Assembly (NCBI GenBank): GCA_006226265.1
Contig: SBHH01000321.1
Location: forward strand, 1 to 6,980
Length of the DNA stretch: 6,980 nucleotides
Direction of reading: 5' to 3'
Source: Alphaproteobacteria bacterium
GTDB lineage: Bacteria > Pseudomonadota > Alphaproteobacteria > Sneathiellales > Sneathiellaceae
Shown here: piece after piece, positions 1-5,427 of the stretch
Layout of the letters: each line of letters starts with the position of its first letter
How positions within the stretch are numbered: position 1 is the first letter of the stretch
The notes under the pieces: generated by a model
Database searches by the model: none
Told to the model about the DNA's origin: nothing
Seen by the model: only the letters and a program-made list of their open reading frames with translations
Translations under genes and position numbers: made by a program

Positions 1-1153
1 TGCGGCGGGCGAGCTGCATCTGGAAGACGATCAGGCTGCCGTGGCGGAAAGCCGCCTCGACCGACGCCAGATAGAAATCCCACATGCGGCAAAACCGCTC
101 GTCATAGATTGTGCGGGCCTTGTCGCGGTTCTCATTGAACCGCTTGCGCCAGGCTTTGAGAGTCTCTGCATAATGCACGCGCAGCACCTCGACATCGGTG
201 ATATAAAGGCCGATCTTCTCGGCCACCGTTGCCATCTGCGAGAGAGAGGGCAGATAGCTGCCCGGGAAAATCCATTTATCGATCCAGGGATTAATGGGCG
301 AGGGACTGTTGGCCGCGCCGATAGTGTGAATGAGGGCGACCCCGTCCTTCTTCATCACTTCCTTCACTTTTGCAAAAAATTCCATGTAATGCGGCTCCCC
401 CACATGCTCGAACATGCCGACGGAGACGACCCGGTCGAATTTTTCAGCTACATCCCGATAGTCGGTCAGGCTGTAGGTGACCTTGTTCTCCAGCCCCTTT
501 TCCCCGGCAAGACGCTTCGCATAGGCAAGCTGGTTTTTGGAGAGCGTTACGCCAGTCACATGCGCGTCCGAATTCTCGGCAATGAAGCGCGCAAGACCGC
601 CCCAGCCACAACCGATATCCAGCACCTTCTGGTCCGGCGAAAGATCCAGCTTAGCCGCGATATGGGTCATCTTCTGCACCTGGGCGAGATCGATATCATC
701 CTCCGGCGTCTTGAAATAGCCGCAGGAATATTGCCGGTTCTTGTCGAGGAAAAGCTCATACAGCTCATCCGACAGATCATAGTGATGAGCGACATTGTTG
801 AGCGAACGCCCGCGCGGATTGTAGCGGGTCGCGAGCCAGATAAGCTTCTGCACCAGATCGCCGAGCCAGGAGAAACGGTGATTCGTGCTCCAGTCCAGAT
901 TGAGAATGAGGAGTTCGAGAAATTCATAAAGATCTCCCTCCTCGATTGTCAGCCGTCCATCCATATAAAGTTCGCCCATATAAAGCTTCGGATAGACGGA
1001 CATCTTGAAAAGCGCAGCCCGGTCGTGGATGCGCATGGTGACGGACTTTCCCGCCGCCTTGCCCTTGAAGACATGGCGTTTCCCTGCCGGATCGATAACG
1101 GTAAGGGTTCCTCTTGTCATCAAACGCGTGAGGATTTGCGATAGCACAAACAT
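1..1153 (-). CDS. cfa: Cyclopropane-fatty-acyl-phospholipid synthase, 3' end cut by window edge
   Basis: The enzyme transfers a methylene group from S-adenosylmethionine to cis double bonds of membrane phospholipid acyl chains, making cyclopropane fatty acids at the inner membrane face. The frame is open for 384 codons and runs off the left edge. E. coli Cfa has about 382 residues, so probably only a short C-terminal tail is missing. Seen: an N-terminal domain (about 1-110), then a SAM-binding Rossmann core with VLDIGCGWGG at 177-186. Residues matching the bicarbonate and active site known in E. coli Cfa are C144 (in QYSCGYF), E249 (in GMFEHVG), H276 and I278 (in IHTIG) and Y328 (in HYAETL). 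The C-terminal RFCRMWDFYL helix is typical of the family. The ATG at 1153-1151 is preceded by GAGGTGG at 1162-1156, a strong ribosome site that fixes the start. The gene stands alone here. The family call is secure; substrate preference is not visible. Confidence 0.95.
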   Translation of the reverse strand, partial: MFVLSQILTRLMTRGTLTVIDPAGKRHVFKGKAAGKSVTMRIHDRAALFKMSVYPKLYMGELYMDGRLTIEEGDLYEFLELLILNLDWSTNHRFSWLGDLVQKLIWLATRYNPRGRSLNNVAHHYDLSDELYELFLDKNRQYSCGYFKTPEDDIDLAQVQKMTHIAAKLDLSPDQKVLDIGCGWGGLARFIAENSDAHVTGVTLSKNQLAYAKRLAGEKGLENKVTYSLTDYRDVAEKFDRVVSVGMFEHVGEPHYMEFFAKVKEVMKKDGVALIHTIGAANSPSPINPWIDKWIFPGSYLPSLSQMATVAEKIGLYITDVEVLRVHYAETLKAWRKRFNENRDKARTIYDERFCRMWDFYLASVEAAFRHGSLIVFQMQLARR

Positions 1154-1183
1154 TTCCACCTCGTCTTTCCCGGCCAACGTTAG

Positions 1184-1198
1184 CGTCATTGCATGACG
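1184..1198. promoter_or_regulatory. Inverted repeat upstream of cfa, possible operator
   Basis: CGTCAT (1184-1189) and ATGACG (1193-1198) form a perfect 6-base inverted repeat around a 3-base centre, about 30 bases upstream of the cfa start codon. A second dyad, AACGT (1176-1180) and ACGTT (1196-1200), overlaps it. CGTCATTGC recurs at 1301-1309. The position suits a regulator site or a 5' UTR hairpin for cfa, but short repeats like these also arise by chance. I could not identify a convincing -35/-10 pair for cfa. Confidence 0.25.
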
Positions 1199-1497
1199 TT
1201 CTTGTTACCCCCGGCGTTTTGATAACGGCATATACCGAACAACGCGCGCGGCCGGTTCTTGTGTCATGTGTATGGCGGATTTTTCTTTCTGAAGAAGACC
1301 CGTCATTGCCGAAATAGAGTGCGGATATTGATTTCCGAATACTGGATTCCGGCTTTCGTCACTTGAACCAACTTCTGACGATTACAGGGTAATTCTGAAA
1401 CCATGTCCCGTTGAAATCAAGTGTAAATTTCAGGATACAGCCGCCGTCCATCCGCATGGCTCACCGATCAATGGCAAGGACCATTTCCCAATTCTTG

Positions 1498-1545
1498 CCG
1501 GGCAGAAAATGCCTGGAAGCGGCGCAATCTGCCGAACAGCGGCAG
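1498..1545. other. Two adjacent hairpins in the intergenic region
   Basis: Hairpin one pairs CCGGGCA (1498-1504) with TGCCTGG (1510-1516) around a GAAAA loop: seven pairs, one of them G-U. Hairpin two pairs CTGCCG (1529-1534) with CGGCAG (1540-1545) around AACAG. A third small dyad follows, CGTTC at 1553-1557 with GAACG at 1560-1564. No T-run follows any of them, so they are not standard terminators. They could belong to a structured RNA, a REP-like element or an old gene remnant, or be incidental. Confidence 0.35.
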
Positions 1546-1659
1546 GTTCCACCGTTCCCGAACGACAGAATTCCGGGACTTACAAACCTTTGAAATTCGG
1601 CATGTATTTTGCTTGTCCTATTTTATCGGGGCGCACAACCGGTAAGGAAAGACGCAATC

Positions 1660-2109
1660 ATGATCGTTAATAACAACAGTCTTGCGGCCTCTTATTTTGC
1701 GAAGGCCTTCAGTGGCGGCGCACCGGGCGGAAACGGAAATACTGTCCCCGCGCCTGCATTCTCCGCTGAAAACGGAACAACAGCCCCCGGCCGCCCCGTG
1801 ACAGGCGGCATGCCGCTCACGGCATGGGGAACACCTGCGCTGCTTGGCAATCTGGATATCCTCTCCGGTATCAGTTGCGAAACGCCGGACGGCAAGGGCC
1901 TTTCGATGGTCCGTTTCGATGCAACCAACGGCGCGAATATCCCCGGCTTCACCCAGAAGAGCGATCCCGCCCATCCGACCGATTTCGAACGAATGCAGGA
2001 TCATGAAATGTATCGCGCCTTTATGGAGCTTGCCTCGCATCTCAACTTCACCCCGGATGCGAAGGATATCCACCTACAGGGAACCGCGGCAGTGGATATT
2101 GAAATATAG
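1660..2109 (+). CDS. Hypothetical protein, 149 residues
   Basis: I do not recognise this protein. The ATG at 1660 is preceded by AAGGAAA at 1644-1650 at good spacing. An in-frame TTG at 1609 has no ribosome site, so I take the later start. The first half (about 15-55) is rich in Gly, Pro, Ala and Asn and looks disordered. The middle (about 60-105) has a mixed hydrophobic pattern. The C-terminal part (about 108-149) looks folded, with a probable helix around DHEMYRAFMELASHL followed by a short strand-like end, AVDIEI. There is no signal peptide or membrane segment and only one cysteine. Upstream is the long cfa intergenic region. Downstream, its TAG directly abuts the TAG of the convergent PAS gene. 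A Cys- and Arg-rich open frame on the opposite strand looks like a shadow. The reading frame is probably real; the function is unknown. Confidence 0.7.
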   Translation: MIVNNNSLAASYFAKAFSGGAPGGNGNTVPAPAFSAENGTTAPGRPVTGGMPLTAWGTPALLGNLDILSGISCETPDGKGLSMVRFDATNGANIPGFTQKSDPAHPTDFERMQDHEMYRAFMELASHLNFTPDAKDIHLQGTAAVDIEI

Positions 2110-2697
2110 CTAGCTGCTTGCGGGCGGGGTGGGCGTTGGCGATTTTTCCTCGTTGATAAGGGCGATGACGCCGATCACATGGGTGATGGCGCCGTTTTCA
2201 TCGGCAATCGGGCAATCCACCGTTTCGAAGGCGAGATAGCCTTTGCCGAAGACGTCCGCCTTGCCCGAGCAGCGCCAGCAGACACGGCTTTTAACAAGCT
2301 TCTGCAAATATTGCAGGAACAGGCGATTCTCGACCAGCGGATCGTCCGGCGTTATCTCGTGGCCGCGCATGGAAGTGCCGACGATCTGCACGACCTGTTC
2401 CCCGTTCAGGCGATACAGGAACCGGTCTTTATCAAGCACTTCAATGATATAGACACTCGGCGCGAGCTTCCAGAATCTGGCGATGTCAAAATCCTGACGG
2501 GCTGGCATGTTCGGCTGGAAGGAAAGCCACCATTTGTAAAGCTGTCGCACGGGCACCGTTTGAAATTGATCCAAGCCTGCCGCTTCCCGGCGCATGATTT
2601 TCCGGAAATTATCGGCGCGGCGCCCCGTTTCAACCGGACCGCCGTCTTCGGCCACGACCTCCGCTGCGTCCTCCGCACCGGAAACATTTTCGGTCAT
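2110..2697 (-). CDS. PAS-domain protein (PAS_5 type), single-domain sensor or regulator
   Basis: The protein is probably a cytoplasmic sensor or adaptor. It carries one PAS fold and no visible kinase, cyclase or DNA-binding domain. Taking the ATG at 2697, it has 195 residues: an acidic, low-complexity N-terminus (1-30), then a PAS region from about 45 to 185. The block FWKLAPSVYIIEVL, then FLYRLNGEQVV and VGTSMRGHEI, resembles the alphaproteobacterial PAS_5 family (PF07310). Cysteines sit at C140 and C143 (CWRC) and C162. The tail is Pro/Ser/Thr-rich. It lies downstream of the cation transporter gene and is likely co-transcribed with it. The start is uncertain. The ATG at 2697 follows the transporter stop by 16 bases, with GAGGGG nearby but rather far away. 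In-frame ATGs at 2781 (overlapping the transporter gene) and 2595 are alternatives. No ligand can be named. Confidence 0.82.
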   Translation of the reverse strand: MTENVSGAEDAAEVVAEDGGPVETGRRADNFRKIMRREAAGLDQFQTVPVRQLYKWWLSFQPNMPARQDFDIARFWKLAPSVYIIEVLDKDRFLYRLNGEQVVQIVGTSMRGHEITPDDPLVENRLFLQYLQKLVKSRVCWRCSGKADVFGKGYLAFETVDCPIADENGAITHVIGVIALINEEKSPTPTPPASS

Positions 2698-2713
2698 TGC
2701 CTGCGGCGTCCCC

Positions 2714-3646
2714 TCAGGCGGTACCGCTTGCTCTTGTATGGGCCGCGAAGCTTTGAGCTTCGATAAAAATCCGCGTAACATCCGTATATCGCTTTTTAAT
2801 TTCCACTTCAAAATCACTGATGGCGTTTTCCACATCCGAAGAGCTGAGCCCCTCCGCAAAATCGAGGCTGACATTCACCAGAATGTCATTTGGCCCGAGA
2901 TGCATGGTCAAAAGTTCATTGAGCGCAGTGATGCGCCGATCCTCACTCACAATCCGGCGAATGCCATCGGTCACTTCACTGCTGGCCGCCTCGCCGATCA
3001 GAAGCCCTTTACATTCTATGGCGAGCAGAACCGCAACACTTCCCAGTATTGCCGCAATAACGACAGAGGCCGCGCCGTCAAGCTCCGGAATGCCGAGCTT
3101 CTGCGAGAAATAAACGCCGATAAAGGCCGCGATGAGGCCGAGCATGGCGGCAGTGTCTTCAAAGAGAACGGTGAAGACAGTCGGGTCCTTGCTCCGTTTG
3201 ATGGATCGCCAAAAGCCGCGCTTTCCCGTCCCGCTTCTGAATTCGCGAAAGGCGACGATCCAGGCCCAACCTTCGAACAGGAAGGAAAGGCCGAGGACGA
3301 TATAGTTCCAGGTCGGATCGATAATGGGTTCGGGATTGCGGATATGCTTGATCCCTTCATAAAGGGAAATTCCGGCGCCGAGTGCGAAAATAAGGATGGC
3401 GACAACGAAGGCCCAGAAATAAAGCTCCATCCCGTAGCCGAAGGGATGCATCCGGTCGGCCGTTTTCCCGGCCCGTTTCAGGCCATGCAGCATCAGAATC
3501 TGGTTGCCCGTATCGACGAGGGAATGAACTCCCTCCGACAGCATGGCAGAGGAGCCGGTGACCGCCGCCGCAACGAATTTGGAAACCGCAATCAGCGTAT
3601 TTCCGGCAAGTGCCGCATAAATGACTTTTTTGGAGCCGCTGGACAA
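2714..3646 (-). CDS. Cation diffusion facilitator family transporter, SLC30A9-like
   Basis: This is an inner-membrane carrier predicted to export a divalent metal, probably Zn2+ or similar, in exchange for protons. From the TTG start it has 310 residues. Hydrophobic segments lie at about 8-30, 31-55, 73-97, 113-133, 157-181 and 191-213, the usual six, followed by a cytoplasmic domain ending in RIFIEAQSF. The second segment carries H41xxxD45 in SEGVHSLVD. HPFGYGMELYFWAF at 67-80 is typical of the SLC30A9-like branch. The fifth segment has FEDTAA (E163, D164) instead of the canonical HxxxD. The start was chosen because GGGGAGG sits just upstream of the TTG and the product then begins MSSGSKKVIYAALAGN, as relatives do. 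The in-frame ATG at 3691 lacks a ribosome site. The PAS gene follows after 16 bases. The metal specificity cannot be read from the sequence. Confidence 0.9.
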   Translation of the reverse strand: MSSGSKKVIYAALAGNTLIAVSKFVAAAVTGSSAMLSEGVHSLVDTGNQILMLHGLKRAGKTADRMHPFGYGMELYFWAFVVAILIFALGAGISLYEGIKHIRNPEPIIDPTWNYIVLGLSFLFEGWAWIVAFREFRSGTGKRGFWRSIKRSKDPTVFTVLFEDTAAMLGLIAAFIGVYFSQKLGIPELDGAASVVIAAILGSVAVLLAIECKGLLIGEAASSEVTDGIRRIVSEDRRITALNELLTMHLGPNDILVNVSLDFAEGLSSSDVENAISDFEVEIKKRYTDVTRIFIEAQSFAAHTRASGTA

Positions 3647-3650
3647 ATTG

Positions 3651-3657
3651 CCTCCCC
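3651..3657 (-). promoter_or_regulatory. Ribosome binding site that decides the transporter start
   Basis: On the minus strand GGGGAGG lies four bases before TTG at 3646-3644. This is the strongest ribosome site near the transporter's 5' end and favours a TTG start over the ATG at 3691, which has none. Confidence 0.6.
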
Positions 3658-3729
3658 GTTCATTTTTTACCAAGCTTAGGCAAGGCGGCATAAATGATCA
3701 ACACTGGAAAAGACCTCAAAAGCAAATAG

Positions 3730-3779
3730 TTGCCGAAATTTATTTGAGAGTAGTCAAAATATTATTTGAGGATCGGCAA
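3730..3779. promoter_or_regulatory. Repeat cluster in the divergent promoter region
   Basis: A perfect 7-base inverted repeat, TTGCCGA (3730-3736) and TCGGCAA (3773-3779), encloses two direct copies of TTATTTGAG (3740-3748 and 3762-3770) spaced 22 bases apart, about two helical turns. A third half-copy in inverse orientation, CTCAAA, lies at 3715-3720. The right arm abuts the -35 box of the gabD promoter candidate. The region lies between the divergent transporter and gabD genes and is AT-rich. This layout suits binding of a dimeric regulator controlling one or both genes; no specific regulator family can be named. Confidence 0.35.
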
Positions 3780-3807
3780 TTGACTCATATCTAGACTCAC
3801 ATAAACT
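3780..3807 (+). promoter_or_regulatory. Sigma70-like promoter candidate for gabD
   Basis: TTGACT (3780-3785, five of six to consensus) is followed after 16 bases by TAAACT (3802-3807, four of six). Transcription would begin near 3814 and give a leader of about 65 bases before the gabD ATG. The distance to the gene and its place beside the repeat cluster support it; it is a pattern match only. Confidence 0.45.
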
Positions 3808-3808
3808 T

Positions 3809-3854
3809 CGCGGGCAATAATCGCGCCCGTGCGAAAAAAGGCCCGCCCCGGGCC
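3809..3854 (+). other. GC-rich structured leader of gabD
   Basis: Hairpin one pairs CGCGGGC (3809-3815) with GCCCGTG (3825-3831), including one G-U pair. An A-run follows (3834-3839). Hairpin two pairs GGCCCG (3840-3845) with CGGGCC (3849-3854) around a CCC loop. The core pentamers, CGGGC at 3811 and 3849 and GCCCG at 3825 and 3841, are interchangeable, so element 1 could also pair with element 3, and element 2 with element 4. The structure ends 12 bases before the GAGG ribosome site at 3867-3870. It could control translation or mRNA stability, or simply reflect GC-rich sequence. Confidence 0.4.
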
Positions 3855-3878
3855 GCCACAAAACATGAGGACACCGCC

Positions 3879-5360
3879 ATGCTGGACAGAAACACCAACC
3901 CCTTGAACCTGAAAGACCCCGATCTTTTGCGGATGCAGGGCCTTGTGGCCGGCAAATGGTGCGATGCCGACAAGGGTGGCACCATCGAGGTCATGAACCC
4001 TGCGACCGGCGACGTGATCGGCACGACGCCGGATATGGGCGCCGCAGAGACCCGCCGCGCGATCGAGGCCGCGAAAGAGGCCATGCCCGCCTGGGCCAAA
4101 AAAACCGCGAAGGAGCGGGCGGCCATCCTTCGGAAATGGCACGATCTGATGCATGAGAATACCGACGATCTTGCGAAGATCATGACCGTCGAGATGGGCA
4201 AGCCGCTGGCTGAAGCGAAGGGGGAGGTGGCCTATGCGGCCTCCTTCATCGAATGGTTCGCGGAAGAGGGAAAACGCATTTACGGCGATACGATCCCCGA
4301 GCATCAGAGCGACAAGCGCATCGTCGTCATCAAGCAGCCGATTGGCGTCACCGCCGCCATCACACCCTGGAATTTCCCGATTGCCATGATCACGCGAAAG
4401 GCGGCCCCGGCGCTCGCGGCGGGCTGCCCGATGGTGATCAAACCGTCCGAACTCACGCCCTATTCGGCCTTTGCTATGGCCGTACTGGCGGAGCGGGCCG
4501 GGCTTCCTGCCGGGCTTCTCAGCATCATTACAGGCGACGCGCCCGCTATCGGCGGCGAAATGACGTCGAGCCCCATCGTTCAGAAGCTGACCTTCACCGG
4601 CTCCACCCGGACCGGCAAGCTTCTGATGGAGCAATGCGCGGGCACGGTTAAGAAAACCTCTATGGAACTTGGCGGCAATGCGCCTTTCATCGTCTTCGAT
4701 GACGCCCATCTTGACGAGGCGGTCGAGGCGGCGATGGCCTGCAAGTACCGGAATGCGGGACAAACTTGCGTCTGCGCGAACCGCATCTATGTGCAGGAAG
4801 GCATCCATGACGCCTTCGTTGCGAAACTCACCGAACGGGTCAAGGCGCTTAAAGTCGGAAACGGTCTGGAAGAGGGGGTCATGCAGGGTCCGCTGATCAA
4901 CGAGGCCGCCGTCAACAAGGTCGAGGCGCATATCAAGGATGCGGTGGAGAAGGGCGCGACGCTCACCCTTGGCGGTCACCGTCACAAGCTCGGCCAGACA
5001 TTTTTTGAGCCCTCCATCCTCACCGGCGTCACGCAGGACATGCAAGTCGCGCGCGAGGAGACCTTCGGCCCCATGGCGCCGATCTTCAAGTTCAAGACCG
5101 AAGAAGAGGTTATCCGTCTCGCCAACGATACCGAGTTCGGTCTGGCCGCCTATCTCTGCGCCCGCGATATCGGCCGCATCTGGCGTGTCGGCGAGGGGCT
5201 TGAATATGGCATCGTCGGCATCAATACCGGCATCATCTCGACGGAAGTTGCCCCCTTCGGCGGCGTCAAGCAGTCCGGGATCGGACGCGAGGGCTCCAAA
5301 TACGGTATTGAAGACTATCTGGAGATTAAATACATGTGCATTGGCGGTCTCGACAGCTAA
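3879..5360 (+). CDS. gabD: Succinate-semialdehyde dehydrogenase, predicted NAD+-preferring
   Basis: The enzyme oxidises succinate semialdehyde to succinate in the cytoplasm, the last step of GABA and 4-hydroxybutyrate breakdown. It has 493 residues; E. coli GabD has 482 and aligns throughout. Aldehyde dehydrogenase landmarks: PWNFP with N165, cofactor Lys K188, FTGSTRTGK at 239-247, the general base E263 in MELGG, nucleophile C297 in GQTCVC, and E394 in EETFGP. R173, R291 and S454 match the succinate semialdehyde-binding residues of human SSADH. E191 replaces the E. coli Ser that contacts the NADP+ 2'-phosphate, and NAD-dependent human SSADH also has Glu there, so NAD+ is inferred. C299 forms a Cys-x-Cys with the nucleophile. 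GAGG at 3867-3870 supports the ATG. gor follows 67 bases downstream with no terminator between. Glutarate semialdehyde is a possible alternative substrate. Confidence 0.95.
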   Translation: MLDRNTNPLNLKDPDLLRMQGLVAGKWCDADKGGTIEVMNPATGDVIGTTPDMGAAETRRAIEAAKEAMPAWAKKTAKERAAILRKWHDLMHENTDDLAKIMTVEMGKPLAEAKGEVAYAASFIEWFAEEGKRIYGDTIPEHQSDKRIVVIKQPIGVTAAITPWNFPIAMITRKAAPALAAGCPMVIKPSELTPYSAFAMAVLAERAGLPAGLLSIITGDAPAIGGEMTSSPIVQKLTFTGSTRTGKLLMEQCAGTVKKTSMELGGNAPFIVFDDAHLDEAVEAAMACKYRNAGQTCVCANRIYVQEGIHDAFVAKLTERVKALKVGNGLEEGVMQGPLINEAAVNKVEAHIKDAVEKGATLTLGGHRHKLGQTFFEPSILTGVTQDMQVAREETFGPMAPIFKFKTEEEVIRLANDTEFGLAAYLCARDIGRIWRVGEGLEYGIVGINTGIISTEVAPFGGVKQSGIGREGSKYGIEDYLEIKYMCIGGLDS

Positions 5361-5392
5361 GGAACCGTCAACACCGGGGCCGCAGCCTGTGA

Positions 5393-5407
5393 ATGCCATG
5401 AAGGCAT
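5393..5407 (+). other. Small hairpin in the gabD-gor spacer
   Basis: ATGCC (5393-5397) pairs with GGCAT (5403-5407) around ATGAA, within the 67-base spacer. There is no T-run, so it is not a terminator. It ends seven bases before the AAGGA ribosome site of gor, which could tune gor translation or processing of a joint message. It is short and may be incidental. Confidence 0.25.
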
Positions 5408-5427
5408 CCGGATAAGGATAGAATAAA

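Larger units (their letters stand above)
1154..1659. other. Intergenic region of about 500 bases between divergent genes
   Basis: This stretch separates the minus-strand cfa start from the plus-strand gene at 1660, so it must hold both promoters and 5' leaders. It is visibly richer in A/T and less codon-like than its flanks. It contains short inverted repeats at 1184-1198, 1412-1432 (TGAAAT and ATTTCA), 1498-1516, 1529-1545 and 1553-1564. An open frame at 1411-1593 has no ribosome site and no recognisable protein character, so I do not call it a gene. A TTGAAA at 1590-1595 and a TATTTT at 1619-1624 lie upstream of the gene at 1660, but their spacing (23) is too long for a confident promoter. 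No tRNA or mobile-element signature was seen. Confidence 0.6.

Noticed and set aside
41..1144. Long plus-strand open frame of 367 codons
   Set aside because: It lies opposite the cfa gene, whose minus-strand translation has all family motifs; the plus frame has no ribosome site or recognisable domain.
1411..1593. Possible small gene of 60 codons in the long intergenic region
   Set aside because: It begins with TTG, has no ribosome site, and its product shows no protein-like pattern.
1618..2073. Minus-strand open frame of 151 codons opposite the hypothetical gene
   Set aside because: It is Cys- and Arg-rich and typical of a shadow frame. The plus-strand frame has the better ribosome site and composition, though this is the least certain of the strand choices.
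2594..3679. Plus-strand open frame of 361 codons opposite the transporter
   Set aside because: The minus strand encodes a clear six-segment cation transporter; the plus frame is hydrophilic and featureless.
3644..3691. ATG at 3691 as start of the transporter
   Set aside because: There is no ribosome site upstream and the added 15 residues do not resemble relatives; the TTG at 3646 has GGGGAGG directly before it.
3865..3906. Short upstream open frame overlapping the gabD start (ATG at 3865)
   Set aside because: It has only 13 codons, no ribosome site of its own, and its first bases form the gabD ribosome site.
3762..5399. Minus-strand open frame of 545 codons opposite gabD
   Set aside because: gabD matches its family end to end. 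The antisense frame is an effect of GC-rich codon bias, with Arg/Gly/His-rich composition and no domain.
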